The notes under the pieces are model-generated. The model ran no database searches, was not told the DNA's origin, and worked only from the letters and a program-made list of their open reading frames with translations. Positions 8,584-17,414 of a stretch of 64,000 nucleotides of DNA are shown here, one piece after another. This DNA comes from a bacterium. Lineage in GTDB: Bacteria; Planctomycetota; UBA8108; UBA1146. Location: contig JAPOLY010000001.1 of assembly GCA_029976805.1 (NCBI GenBank), positions 1-64,000 of the forward strand. Direction: 5' to 3'. Both the position numbers and the translations under genes were made by a program. Position 1 is the first letter of the stretch, and each line of letters begins with the position of its first letter.

Positions 8584-9387
8584 TCAAACGGGATTGCGTG
8601 TCCGATTCCGGCAGATTTCGACAGCGCTGCACTGGGCTCCCGGAATCGCCTTGGGTTTTTCTGCGCGAATCCGGGCACCGCTTACTCGAGCATCCTCGAA
8701 GCACAGTTCCGCAACTTCCTCGACCAGCGTTTCCAGTAGTTGGTATTTTCTCTCAGTGATCAGGGCCTGCGCAGTTTGGGCCAGTTGAAAATAATCGACC
8801 GTATGCTTGACGTCTTCAGTGGCTCGGGCCTGCTTGAAACAGGTTTCCAATTCGATCGTCAATCTCAGTGGCTGGGGAGTCACTCGTTCCTCTGGCAGGA
8901 TCCCGATAATGCAGTCGAACTCGAGCCTGTCGACGATGACCTTTCCCAAGGTCTGTTCGACCCTGTTCAAGGTACGGGTGGTTTCGGGGTGCTCCAGCAA
9001 GTCTCTGGTGGGAGAGTTCAAGTCAATATTCAGTGCTTCAGCCATGGATAACCAGCAGTGATCCACAGATTCATAGTTGCGGGTGACTTGTGTGGAATCC
9101 GTCACTGCGAGATACCCATGGGAGATGAAATGGGCCGGTTCATGGAAGTCAGCGGGATGGATGATTTCCTGAACAAGAATCTCGCTGGCATGCTTTAACT
9201 CAAGGCCCGTTTCTTCCATGACTTCCCGATGGAGGGCTTCGACGAGGCTTTCACCAGATTCAACCTTTCCCGCAGGCAGGGCCCATTTTTCTTGCCACTT
9301 GGGGGATTTGAGAAACAGCAGCTGTTGATCCCTGTTTTGAACCAGAGCGGCGACTGTGACCAGTGGCCTGGTTTTCTCATTGCTCAA
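8584..9387 (-). CDS. Nudix hydrolase - dihydroneopterin aldolase (FolB) fusion
   Basis: A 267-residue two-domain protein. Residues 1-140 are a Nudix hydrolase with a perfect Nudix box from Gly40 to Leu62 (G-x5-E-x7-REV-x-EE-x-GL). Residues about 148-258 match dihydroneopterin aldolase FolB: DRLEFDCIIGILPEER, HTVDYFQLA, LLETLVEEVAELC, and EKPKAIPGA carrying the conserved Lys. In folate synthesis a Nudix enzyme (NudB in E. coli) removes pyrophosphate from dihydroneopterin triphosphate just before FolB cleaves dihydroneopterin to the hydroxymethyl pterin and glycolaldehyde. The fusion therefore plausibly joins near-adjacent steps; that reading is inference, as Nudix specificity cannot be read from the box. 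Alternatives are a general nucleotide house-cleaning Nudix domain. Last gene of the six-gene operon; its start overlaps the ELM1-like stop by ATGA. Confidence 0.85.
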   Translation of the reverse strand: MSNEKTRPLVTVAALVQNRDQQLLFLKSPKWQEKWALPAGKVESGESLVEALHREVMEETGLELKHASEILVQEIIHPADFHEPAHFISHGYLAVTDSTQVTRNYESVDHCWLSMAEALNIDLNSPTRDLLEHPETTRTLNRVEQTLGKVIVDRLEFDCIIGILPEERVTPQPLRLTIELETCFKQARATEDVKHTVDYFQLAQTAQALITERKYQLLETLVEEVAELCFEDARVSGARIRAEKPKAIPGAQCSAVEICRNRTRNPV

Positions 9388-10328
9388 CTGTTTGCCCGCT
9401 TTCGTGATTTGAGGAGCTCGGAAACTTTCAGGCCAATCGTTTCTGTGGTGTTGAGAACAGAAACGGGGGCGGGGATATTCTCCAACGGTTCTTCGAAAAA
9501 GTGCGCGTGGCCTTCCTGGACCATTCTTTGAAGTGTCTGGCGGTGGTAAATCTCCATCGCTTCCTCGTCGCAGGTGACGAGGAGTGGTTTGCCTTGCATG
9601 GATGCTTCACTGCACATCGACAGACTGTCACCGGTACAAAAAATGACTTCCGCTTCTTCGAGGAGATTCTTGTAGCCTTGCGGATCACCCTGTTGCCAAT
9701 CGAGAAATGATTCCTCCACAGGTGCCAGTAGATTTCGCAAAGCGTGCAAGGCATCTTCGGGAGTTCGCCTGCTATTGGTGATGACAAATCTGCCGTTCCA
9801 GAGCTGCGCCTGCTTGAGAAGCCTGTTGGCCAACCGTTGTGCATAATCGACAGTGAAGCCAGAGCAGTAACGTGTGTTTCCACCGAGAAGGAGCGCCAAT
9901 TTCGGAGCTTTTGAGACAGGTTGAGGGGGCGTCGGGTTTGGCGGAAGACGATTGGGGACACCCAAAATGGGCAACACATGATCCCCCAAAAGTTGCGGGT
10001 GCGGTGGTGCAACGACAAGGTCGTATCGCTGAATGTCCGGATCGAGTTCGTCGGGAAGAATTGAAGCGATAAAGACGGTCAGCGGGTTACCAATATTACT
10101 GGCAAGGTCGAGGGCCAGCCGGGTGGTATCTTCCCCGGTTCCTGCAATCAGAAGGTCGTGTTCCAGCAGATCAGGTTCGATGCTTCCGCTTGCCACTTTT
10201 TCTGCAGTAGCAAGAGAGACGTGGGTGATCTCTCCTTCAAGCCACTCGGCGACACCCATTCTGCTGTTGGTCTCACCCGTGTAGTCGCTGCCCAAAATCA
10301 GGGTTCTGGGAGGAAGCGTGCTCGTCAT
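9384..10328 (-). CDS. ELM1-like (mitochondrial fission ELM1 / DUF1022 family) protein
   Basis: A 314-residue cytoplasmic protein resembling the bacterial ELM1 family (PF06258), which has a glycosyltransferase-B-like fold and no settled bacterial function. Matching segments are LLLGGNTRYCSGFTVDYAQ, FVITNSRRTPEDAL and the C-terminal CTGDSLSMCSEASMQGKPLL, which corresponds to the family's DSxSMxSEAxxTGKP block. The start is ATG 10328, which overlaps the upstream TGA as ATGA; the longer frame to 10454 lies inside the upstream gene and is rejected. The stop overlaps the start of the Nudix-FolB gene in the same way. Its placement in a sugar and folate operon suggests a small-molecule or sugar-nucleotide role, but that is a guess. 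Confidence 0.7.
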   Translation of the reverse strand: MTSTLPPRTLILGSDYTGETNSRMGVAEWLEGEITHVSLATAEKVASGSIEPDLLEHDLLIAGTGEDTTRLALDLASNIGNPLTVFIASILPDELDPDIQRYDLVVAPPHPQLLGDHVLPILGVPNRLPPNPTPPQPVSKAPKLALLLGGNTRYCSGFTVDYAQRLANRLLKQAQLWNGRFVITNSRRTPEDALHALRNLLAPVEESFLDWQQGDPQGYKNLLEEAEVIFCTGDSLSMCSEASMQGKPLLVTCDEEAMEIYHRQTLQRMVQEGHAHFFEEPLENIPAPVSVLNTTETIGLKVSELLKSRKRANS

Positions 10329-11317
10329 TTGGACCTGCGCAGATCGTATTCGACCGTTTTTGCGACCTGAGCACCTCCGGCGAGGGAGGACACAACAGCG
10401 GAAACTTCGTGTCGATTCAAATCGCCACAGCAGTAGATTCCTTGAGCGCACCATCTCCCTTCAGAATCCAGTTGGGGGAAGCCCTGCTGGTCCGTGGGGA
10501 GTTTCAAGTTTTTCAGGATCTCTTCCATGCCTTCAAATCTGGGAGTGAATCCCAATCTCAGGTAGACCTTGTCAACTTCCAGAATGAACGAATCCGATGA
10601 GCCTGACATTTCTACTTCCAGAGAAGAACCTGTTTGGCGAAATGAAGACGGACTGCCCTGAATGACCCGGAGTTTCCCTGAATCGACATGGGATTTGATC
10701 TGAGACTGGATCAATGACTGTGCTTTGGGGAGTGAACGGCAAGCGAGCGTGACGTTTGCACCTGAATTCACGAGGTCATTGGCTGTAAAGAAAGCGTTGT
10801 CTGCTCCACCGACGACAAGCGATCGTTCTCCATCATGGCTGGTTCTTCCAGTGAGATGGCCAAGGGGATCAAGTTCGATGTATTCGGATTGAATCTCCTG
10901 GTCTTTGGAATCCACGGATTCAAGAGACCGGGGTCTGACTCCGGTTGCAAAGATGATCGCCGCGCAGCCGATCTCTGCTGTGCCGTCGGTGGTGGAGTAT
11001 GTGACTTTGAAGTTGTGAGATTCAGCACAACAGACAGAAAGAACTTTGACCTCTGTCAGGACTTGCAGATCTGAAACTGTGCATTGTTCCTGGAGTTTTT
11101 GTGCAAGGCCGAGGCTAGTGATTTCAGGCATGCCCGCAATCCATCGATTGGGACGGTCTATTTGACCCGGGGTTCCACCTGTTTCAGATCCGGACTCGAG
11201 AATGATCGGGTGGTGCCCCAGATTTTTCAGCCACAGGGCACAGGAGATTCCAGCAGGGCCGCCACCAAGAATGACAACGGTCTCAGGAGTGTGATCCAAC
11301 AGGGCTACTGTCTGCAT
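10325..11317 (-). CDS. TrxR-like FAD/NAD(P)H oxidoreductase lacking the CxxC
   Basis: A 330-residue flavoprotein of the thioredoxin-reductase / ferredoxin-NADP reductase (TrxR-like) class. The N-terminal FAD site is VVILGGGPAGISCALWL (about 14-30), the NAD(P)H site is LVVGGADNAFFTANDLV, and the closing FAD motif is GIYCCGDLNR. The redox CxxC pair of thioredoxin reductase, expected in the central domain, is missing. It therefore probably passes electrons from NAD(P)H to a protein or small acceptor without a dithiol relay. The start is ATG 11317 with AAAGGAA upstream; the 52-codon extension to 11473 overlaps xylA and is not credible. It lies 13 bases after xylA. The acceptor is unknown, and its role in a sugar operon may be regenerating a cofactor for the Gfo/Idh dehydrogenase. 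Confidence 0.75.
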   Translation of the reverse strand: MQTVALLDHTPETVVILGGGPAGISCALWLKNLGHHPIILESGSETGGTPGQIDRPNRWIAGMPEITSLGLAQKLQEQCTVSDLQVLTEVKVLSVCCAESHNFKVTYSTTDGTAEIGCAAIIFATGVRPRSLESVDSKDQEIQSEYIELDPLGHLTGRTSHDGERSLVVGGADNAFFTANDLVNSGANVTLACRSLPKAQSLIQSQIKSHVDSGKLRVIQGSPSSFRQTGSSLEVEMSGSSDSFILEVDKVYLRLGFTPRFEGMEEILKNLKLPTDQQGFPQLDSEGRWCAQGIYCCGDLNRHEVSAVVSSLAGGAQVAKTVEYDLRRSK

Positions 11318-11330
11318 GGTTCCTTTTGTT

Positions 11331-12506
11331 TCAGCGGGCGCCGAAGAGGTGCTCCATGAGAATCTGGTCGAGTCGTTCCCAACGCAGCCCTCTGGCACCG
11401 ATCGTATCGGCATCGATTTCCAGTGCTTTGATGCTGGCTGCATTATCCGCACTGTATGCGCCGAGTAATCCATCGATGGCTGGATTCCTGATATCGGCGA
11501 TCAGTTCGCGGACTTCGGGATCAGAATCAAAGGCCTGGGCCTTTTCCTTGAGAATCTTGTAGGTCCGCATGCAACCGCGGGCAAAGTCCCAGACCCCCTC
11601 CAGATCCTCGGTACGATAGGCGTGGGCATCAAAGTGACGGCTGCCCTGCCAGCGGGGAGTCCCGGAAGTGCCCTCCAGAAGACGCACTAGAAGAAATGCC
11701 TGTTTGGGGTCTTCTGCTCCGAAGCGGAAGTCCTGATCGTATCGACCGATTTTCTGGCTGTTGAGATCGATGTGAAAAAGTTTACCCGCTTCCATCGCCT
11801 GCCCGACTCCATGAACGAAGGAGAGCCCTGCCATCGTTTCATGAGCGACTTCTGGATTGACGCCGACCATTTCAGAATGCTCGAGCGTCTCAATGAAATG
11901 AAGCATATGGCCTGTGGTTGGAAAGTAGATGTCACTGCGGGGTTCATTGGGTTTGGCTTCGAGAGCAAACTTCAGCGAGTAGCCCTGATCCCTGACGTAT
12001 TCACACAAAAAGTTCATCGATTCGCGAATCCGCTGGATGGCGCTTCGGGGATCCCGGCATGCTTCCACTTCCGTTCCCTCACGTCCGCCCCAGAAGACAT
12101 ACGTCTCTGCACCCAATTCGACCCCGAGATCGATGCCCTGCATCGTTTTCTGAAGGGCAAATGCTCTGACTTCAGGATCGTTGGCAGTGAATGCCCCATC
12201 TTTGAAGATGGGATGGGAGAACAGATTGGTGGTAGCCATGGGGACCTTTACGCCACTCTCCTCACAAGCATTTTGAAACGCTGAGACGATCCGGTCTCTC
12301 TCAGAGGCACTGGCTCCAAAGGGAACCAAATCATTGTCGTGAAGATTGACGCCGTAAGCTCCGAGCTCGCCCAGTTTGCGAACGATGTCACAAGGATCCT
12401 GGACGGGACGAACCGCTTCCCCAAAGGGATCTCTTCCAGGATTACCCACAGTCCAAAGTCCGAAGGTAAACCGGTCTTCAGCGGTGGGGGAGAAAGAGTC
12501 TGACAT
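11331..12506 (-). CDS. xylA: Xylose isomerase
   Basis: Converts D-xylose to D-xylulose with two divalent metal ions in the cytoplasm, the substrate step for the xylulokinase at 95-1516. The 391 residues match the short class I (Streptomyces-type, about 388 aa) rather than the longer E. coli type. Recognisable segments: [14 protein letters not shown], carrying the catalytic His and Asp; YVFWGGREG; the metal-ligand strand [32 protein letters not shown], with the metal-ligand Glu and His; FHIDLNSQ; and RYDQDFRFG. The chosen ATG 12506 overlaps the upstream stop by one base (TGATG). The alternative start at 12536 lies inside the upstream gene. Fourth to last in the six-gene operon. Confidence 0.93.
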   Translation of the reverse strand: MSDSFSPTAEDRFTFGLWTVGNPGRDPFGEAVRPVQDPCDIVRKLGELGAYGVNLHDNDLVPFGASASERDRIVSAFQNACEESGVKVPMATTNLFSHPIFKDGAFTANDPEVRAFALQKTMQGIDLGVELGAETYVFWGGREGTEVEACRDPRSAIQRIRESMNFLCEYVRDQGYSLKFALEAKPNEPRSDIYFPTTGHMLHFIETLEHSEMVGVNPEVAHETMAGLSFVHGVGQAMEAGKLFHIDLNSQKIGRYDQDFRFGAEDPKQAFLLVRLLEGTSGTPRWQGSRHFDAHAYRTEDLEGVWDFARGCMRTYKILKEKAQAFDSDPEVRELIADIRNPAIDGLLGAYSADNAASIKALEIDADTIGARGLRWERLDQILMEHLFGAR

Positions 12507-13654
12507 CAGCAATCCTCCGCAGGCAGTGACACCCAACTGTGGTTTTCATTTGATTCCAGAGCGGCGCCGATGAATCGGACTCCGCGAATGCCATCGATGA
12601 TTCCCGGGAAGGGCAGTTCCATGGTGCTGTTTTCCCCACGGACCGCCGCTGCAAAGTTCTGGTAGATATTGGCGAAGGCCTCCAGGTATCCCTCCGGATG
12701 ACCCGCTGGGGTGCGACTCAGTGCATTCGCGGATTCACCGACCGCACCGGTCGCAGTCCGCAGATTACGGGTGACACCATCCTCGCCCGTGATTTTCAGG
12801 TCATTGGGGTGTTCCTGATCCCATTCCAGTGCACCACGGGTACCAAAAACCCTGATCTTCAAACCGTTCTCACGGCCAAAGCAAACTTGACTGGAGCAAA
12901 GGGTTCCCGTTGCTCCCCCTGCCATGCGGACAAGAATCATGTCGTCGTCATCGAGAGCTCTGCCGTCGACAAAGGTGTTGAGCACGGCGAGAAGTGAGTC
13001 GACCCGGTCTCCAGTGATGAATTCCAGCAGCTGATGTGCATGGGTTCCAATGTCGCCGAGCGCTCCCACCGGACCCGACCTCGCTGGATCCGTTCGCCAG
13101 TCCGCCTGCTTCTGACCACTTTCTTCCAGTTTTTCAGAGAGCCAGCCTTGCAGGTATTCCACATAAACCTTGCGAATCGTTCCCAACTCACCGGCGAGTA
13201 CCCGCTCACGGGCCTCACGGACCATCGGCGATGCAGAGTAGTTGTGTGTCAGGGCAAAGATTTTGCCTGATTCCTGCGCAGCAGCTTTCATCTCCAGAGC
13301 TTCTTCCAGAGAGATGCACAGTGGCTTGTCGCAGATCACATGGAACCCTGCTCGGAGTGCCTTGCAAGTGGGGCCATGGTGGACGTGATTCGGGGTGACG
13401 ATGCTGATCGCTTCAATTCGATCGGATTCAGGAAGCGCAGTTTCCGAATCGATCATTTCTTCCCATGTTGCGTAGCAACGGGATGGATCGAGCCCCAACT
13501 CCTCTCCGGTAAGGCGAGTGTTTTCCGGGTCTCTGCCAAAGCAGCCAGCGACCAGTTCAAACTGATCATCCATGCGCAGGGCAATCCGGTGCACTGCCCC
13601 GATAAAGGCACCCTGACCTCCTCCGACCATTCCGATACGGACACGACGAGCCAT
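12506..13654 (-). CDS. Gfo/Idh/MocA family oxidoreductase
   Basis: A 382-residue NAD(P)-dependent sugar or polyol dehydrogenase. The N-terminal Rossmann motif is [17 protein letters not shown] (about 7-23), and the family signature [15 protein letters not shown] contains the EKP-like catalytic Lys (here DKP). The C-terminal alpha/beta half has the [16 protein letters not shown] segment with the usual catalytic Asp and His. Such enzymes oxidise, epimerise or dehydrate sugars and inositols; the exact substrate is not readable. It lies between a sugar-phosphate isomerase/epimerase-type TIM barrel (8-base gap) and xylA (1-base overlap), a common pairing in planctomycetal sugar catabolism. The ATG at 13654 is preceded by AGGAGG. 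Confidence 0.88.
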   Translation of the reverse strand: MARRVRIGMVGGGQGAFIGAVHRIALRMDDQFELVAGCFGRDPENTRLTGEELGLDPSRCYATWEEMIDSETALPESDRIEAISIVTPNHVHHGPTCKALRAGFHVICDKPLCISLEEALEMKAAAQESGKIFALTHNYSASPMVREARERVLAGELGTIRKVYVEYLQGWLSEKLEESGQKQADWRTDPARSGPVGALGDIGTHAHQLLEFITGDRVDSLLAVLNTFVDGRALDDDDMILVRMAGGATGTLCSSQVCFGRENGLKIRVFGTRGALEWDQEHPNDLKITGEDGVTRNLRTATGAVGESANALSRTPAGHPEGYLEAFANIYQNFAAAVRGENSTMELPFPGIIDGIRGVRFIGAALESNENHSWVSLPAEDC

Positions 13655-13662
13655 GGGGCCTC

Positions 13663-14718
13663 CTAGTTTTCCAGTCCGAGAATTCTTCGGTTCAGAGCCG
13701 GGTCACTGCCACCTGCAAAATCATCGAAAGAGGATTCGGTCACCTGCAGAATGTGTTCGGCGACAAAGTTGGCTGCTTTCGCGGCACCTGCGGATTTGTC
13801 TTCATAGGGACATTCCCACTCAACCACTGCCCAACCGTCGAAACCATGTTTTGTGAGGGCGGTGAAAATTCCCTGGAAGTCGATGGCGCCATCACCCGGG
13901 GTACGGAATCGCCCTGGCCGGTGTTTCCAGTCGAGGTATCCTCCATAGACACCGCTTCTTCCAGAGCGAACCAGTTCTGCGTCCTTGACGTGGAAGGACT
14001 TGATGCGTTCGTGGTAGATATCAATGAAGTCGATGTAATCCAGTGCCATCAGCTCGAAGTGACTGGGATCATAGTTGATGCATGCTCGCGGATGATCCTT
14101 GACCTGCTCGAGAAACATTTCAAAGGAAGCCCCATCGTGAAGATCTTCACCGGGATGAATTTCAAAGGAACAGTCGACCCCACATTCCTCAGCATGGTCG
14201 AGGATCGGCAGCCAACGCTTGCCCAGTTCAGTGAAGGCTTCTTCGATCAGTCCCTCCGGGCGTTGCGGCCATGGATAAACGTATGGCCATGCGAGAGCTC
14301 CACTGAAGGTGACCATCGAAGTGAGTCCCAGATTCTTGCTGGCTGTCAGGCAATTCTTGACCTGTTGAATAGCCCACTCGGTTCTTTCCCTGGGCTTTCC
14401 CCGGACCGATTCATCGGCGAATCCATCAAACATGGCATCGTATGCAGGGTGGACCGCAACCAGCTGGCCTTGCAGGTGTGTTGAAAGTTCAGTAACCGTC
14501 AATCCTCTCGATTCGACTCCGCCACGCCAATCGTCACAGTACTGCTGTGATTCAGCAGCCAATCCGAGGTCGATGCAGCGAGGATCCCAAGTGGGGATTT
14601 GCACCCCGAGGTAATCCAGATCACGGCACCAATCGAGAATGGTGTCGAATTGATTAAAGGGTGCGTCGTCGGCCATGTATTGGGCGAGAAATAGGGCTGG
14701 GCCCTGAATGGATGCCAT
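13663..14718 (-). CDS. Sugar phosphate isomerase/epimerase family TIM-barrel protein
   Basis: A 351-residue protein of the AP-endonuclease-2-like TIM-barrel family, which includes inosose dehydratases, tagatose epimerases and hydroxypyruvate isomerases. Metal-ligand positions of the barrel can be seen: CSFEIHPGEDLHDG (Glu and His), INYDPSHFELM (Asp and His), KSFHVKDAEL (His) and WAVVEWECPY (Glu). It is the first gene of the operon, with an excellent GGAGGTAACCG site before ATG 14718. The operon's promoter must lie in the 389-base gap upstream. It probably works with the adjacent Gfo/Idh dehydrogenase on one sugar or sugar acid. The substrate is unknown. Confidence 0.85.
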   Translation of the reverse strand: MASIQGPALFLAQYMADDAPFNQFDTILDWCRDLDYLGVQIPTWDPRCIDLGLAAESQQYCDDWRGGVESRGLTVTELSTHLQGQLVAVHPAYDAMFDGFADESVRGKPRERTEWAIQQVKNCLTASKNLGLTSMVTFSGALAWPYVYPWPQRPEGLIEEAFTELGKRWLPILDHAEECGVDCSFEIHPGEDLHDGASFEMFLEQVKDHPRACINYDPSHFELMALDYIDFIDIYHERIKSFHVKDAELVRSGRSGVYGGYLDWKHRPGRFRTPGDGAIDFQGIFTALTKHGFDGWAVVEWECPYEDKSAGAAKAANFVAEHILQVTESSFDDFAGGSDPALNRRILGLEN

Positions 14719-15107
14719 CGGTTACCTCCTGCAAATGCCAAACTCCTTGCCGTTGGGTCCCCAAAAGGGAGATCCGGATAAAGAGCGGCTGAATTATGGC
14801 GGGGGCTGTCCCCGCACAAGCATTCAAATTCAGGCACGGAGTGGGAGGCGTCAAGGGTGATCAGGAGGGCCGAAAACCGGGTCAGGGGGCAGAATAAGAT
14901 CGGAAATACCTGTCATTTGGGCAATTTTACAGAAATTTCGGAAAATAGGTCCGATATAGAACAGTAAGGGGATTTTTGAGTGGGTTGGGAGCGTTTGCCC
15001 TCCCGATTGGGGAGTGTGTGCCCAAATACCGAGTTGGTACACCTTCCCCATTCTCATTCAGGTCGATAGGGTTGAAATCCTATATTTCATGGAACAGGAA
15101 TCCCAAA
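14719..15107. promoter_or_regulatory. Divergent intergenic region, 389 bases
   Basis: Holds the promoters of the six-gene sugar operon (minus) and of the isochorismatase-histidine kinase pair (plus). A small perfect hairpin with arms GCGGGG/CCCCGC lies at 14799-14815 inside the leader of the minus operon. No clear sigma-70 boxes or operator could be picked out with confidence; a TATATT at about 15090 could be a -10 element of the plus-strand pair. Confidence 0.4.
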
Positions 15108-15722
15108 ATGAGCATAAACAAGACCGCATTGTTGTTGATCGGTTTTCAAAACGACTACTTTCACAAGGACGGCATTTTGACAGGGGCGTTGGAGGATGTC
15201 AGCGGCCGAGACAGAATGCTTGAAAACACCCTTAACCTGGTTGAGAAGGTCAAGGACAGAGATGATTTTCTGGTGATCTCCACTCCTATCCAATTTACTG
15301 AAAACTACTCCGAGCTGAATGAGCCCACGGGAATTCTCAAGTTGATCAAGGATACAGGGGCATTCCTGAAAGACAGTTCCGGATCAAAAACGATTGAAGA
15401 GTTTTCTCGATTCTCCGATTCAATTCTCGAGATCAAGGGCAAACGTGGTCTGAACGCATTTTCCAATACAAATCTGGAGGATTTTCTCAAGGAGAATGGT
15501 GTCGACCGGATTGTCTTGGCAGGCGTGGTGACCTCTGTCTGCATCGATTCAACGGGCAGATCGGCTCACGAAAAAGGGTTTGAAGTGACTATTCTTTCCG
15601 ATTGCACCGCAGGAAGAACCAAATTTGAGCAGCAGTTCTATTGCGATGAGATTTTCCCGCTCTATGCAACGGTCGAAACAAAGGAAAAACTGATTCGAAC
15701 GAAACCTGAGGTTTCTGCGTGA
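15108..15722 (+). CDS. Isochorismatase-fold (cysteine hydrolase-like) protein, probably altered active site
   Basis: A 204-residue protein of the isochorismatase / nicotinamidase fold. Its nucleophile segment VVTSVCIDSTGRSAHEKG and the Lys segment EIKGKRGLNAFSNT are present. The third member of the triad is not: these hydrolases begin with a D-x-Q-N-D-F strand whose first Asp is catalytic, whereas here the strand reads LLLIGFQNDYF, with Gly12 at that place. It may be an altered hydrolase or a ligand-sensing protein. The start is ATG 15108 after ACAGGAA; the longer frame from 14976 has no site. Its stop overlaps the GTG start of the hybrid histidine kinase (GTGA), so both are made together, suggesting a sensory input or partner for the kinase. 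Confidence 0.75.
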   Translation: MSINKTALLLIGFQNDYFHKDGILTGALEDVSGRDRMLENTLNLVEKVKDRDDFLVISTPIQFTENYSELNEPTGILKLIKDTGAFLKDSSGSKTIEEFSRFSDSILEIKGKRGLNAFSNTNLEDFLKENGVDRIVLAGVVTSVCIDSTGRSAHEKGFEVTILSDCTAGRTKFEQQFYCDEIFPLYATVETKEKLIRTKPEVSA

Positions 15723-17287
15723 TCGATGGAGACTTGACCCGCTCTCAAGAACTTCAAATCGAGGCGAATAACAGGCTGATCGAAGAGTTGGCCGGCAAGA
15801 ATCAGAAACTGGAAGAATCCAGAAAGCGTTTTCAGGACCTGATGGATCAACTTCCCTGTGTAGTGCTTCGATTTGATGAAGATGGGCAGGTGGAATATGC
15901 GAATCGCACCTGGTCTTTTTTTATCGGTAGCGACCCTGAAGCCGTAGTTGGGGAAAATCTGGAGTCCCTGATTCATGAAGAGGATCGCGGGAGCCTTGTT
16001 CGCAGTATGCGGAAAAACAACACAGTGGAGTTGAGGTTCATCCAGGAGAATGATGAATATCGCTGGGTCCGTTTCAGTTGCCAAAAGGTCTCAGAGAACA
16101 CCTATCAGGGTCTATTGGTTGATTTGATGGAGACCCGCAAACTTGAAGAGTTGCTGCGCAGATCCCAGAAGATGGAAGCGATCGGCAGGCTTTCCGGAGG
16201 TGTTGCCCACAACTTCAATAATTTGCTGACAGTCATTACGGCTGCAGTGGACAGACTCTCGGGAATGATCCCCGCACAGAGCGCAAGGTCGGTGAAAGAG
16301 GTCGAGAGAATTCAGCTGGCCGCAGGTGAGGCAGCCAGTGTGACTTCCCAACTTCTCGCTTTCAGTCGTCAACAAGTGTTGGCGCCTGCACTGTGGGATG
16401 TCCGGAATATTTTTGAAGAATGCGAAATTCTCGCTGGTGACCTCGTCAAATCCCCGAGTGTGGAATTTGTCGTAAACAAACCGGATCCAGACGAAGTCTT
16501 TGTATTTGTAGACAAATCCCAGATCCATCAGGTCTTGCTGAATCTGGTCCTGAATGCACGAGATGCTGTCGGGGAAGCTGGCAGAATCACCGTTGGAGTT
16601 GGAAGTGCAACTCTGGGAGTTCAGGAAGCAGCCGAGCACGATATCGACAGTGGTGAATTCGTCCAGATTTGTATCAATGATGATGGAGTGGGAATGTCGC
16701 CACAGGTGATGGAGAAAATCTTTGAGCCATTCTTCACAACCAAGGACGTGGACAAGGGAACCGGTTTCGGATTGGCCACGAGTTACGGAATCATGCAACA
16801 GAGTGGGGGAGCCATCCGGGTTTCCAGCGAGTATGGCTTCGGAAGTACCTTTGAAGTTCTATTGCCGATTCCCAGTGGAGATGAAGAGAAGTCTCATTGT
16901 GATGAGGCCCCTGACGATTCTGCGGGAAAAATCGGCAACATTCTCGTGGTTGATGACGAGGAGATGATTCTGGAGTTGACTTGTGAAGCCCTCCGCGAAG
17001 ACGGGCATACTGTGACGGGAGTCTCAGGGACTCTGGAAGCCCTGGCGGAGTTAAGTAATCCCCAAAACCGTTTTGACTTACTGATCACTGACGTGGTCAT
17101 GCCCGACGGAGGCGGTCGAAGATTGGTTGATGAGGCAGAGAAACTCGAATCCAAACCTCAAATTATTATTGTCTCAGGATATGATCGCGATTTCCTCGGC
17201 GACGATCAAAACTTCGGTGCATTTATGCAAAAGCCCTATTCTCTGAGTGATTTAATGCAACAAGTTCAAAGAATTCTTGCGAAATAG
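15719..17287 (+). CDS. Cytoplasmic PAS - hybrid histidine kinase with receiver domain
   Basis: A 522-residue soluble hybrid kinase with no membrane segment. Order: short coiled coil (about 5-40); PAS domain (about 40-135, [18 protein letters not shown]); dimerisation helix with the phospho-accepting His154 in [11 protein letters not shown]; HATPase domain ([13 protein letters not shown]-box, [11 protein letters not shown]1, FEPFFTT F-box, [12 protein letters not shown]2); receiver domain ([23 protein letters not shown] with the phospho-Asp, and the conserved Lys in MQKPYS). The residue after the His is Asn rather than the usual Asp or Glu of the H-box. It starts with GTG overlapping the upstream stop. 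No DNA-binding output is present, so the signal passes to another protein. Confidence 0.9.
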   Translation: MIDGDLTRSQELQIEANNRLIEELAGKNQKLEESRKRFQDLMDQLPCVVLRFDEDGQVEYANRTWSFFIGSDPEAVVGENLESLIHEEDRGSLVRSMRKNNTVELRFIQENDEYRWVRFSCQKVSENTYQGLLVDLMETRKLEELLRRSQKMEAIGRLSGGVAHNFNNLLTVITAAVDRLSGMIPAQSARSVKEVERIQLAAGEAASVTSQLLAFSRQQVLAPALWDVRNIFEECEILAGDLVKSPSVEFVVNKPDPDEVFVFVDKSQIHQVLLNLVLNARDAVGEAGRITVGVGSATLGVQEAAEHDIDSGEFVQICINDDGVGMSPQVMEKIFEPFFTTKDVDKGTGFGLATSYGIMQQSGGAIRVSSEYGFGSTFEVLLPIPSGDEEKSHCDEAPDDSAGKIGNILVVDDEEMILELTCEALREDGHTVTGVSGTLEALAELSNPQNRFDLLITDVVMPDGGGRRLVDEAEKLESKPQIIIVSGYDRDFLGDDQNFGAFMQKPYSLSDLMQQVQRILAK

Positions 17288-17414
17288 CATGATCAGCCCC
17301 GTCTCAATCATTTTCTGAGCCGGTTCTCCAGTTGCAACCTTCCCCTGACTTTGCCAAACTCCCCAAACCTGTGTGTTACCTGACACAATCCACTGGCAAA
17401 GGAGCGAGGCGTTC

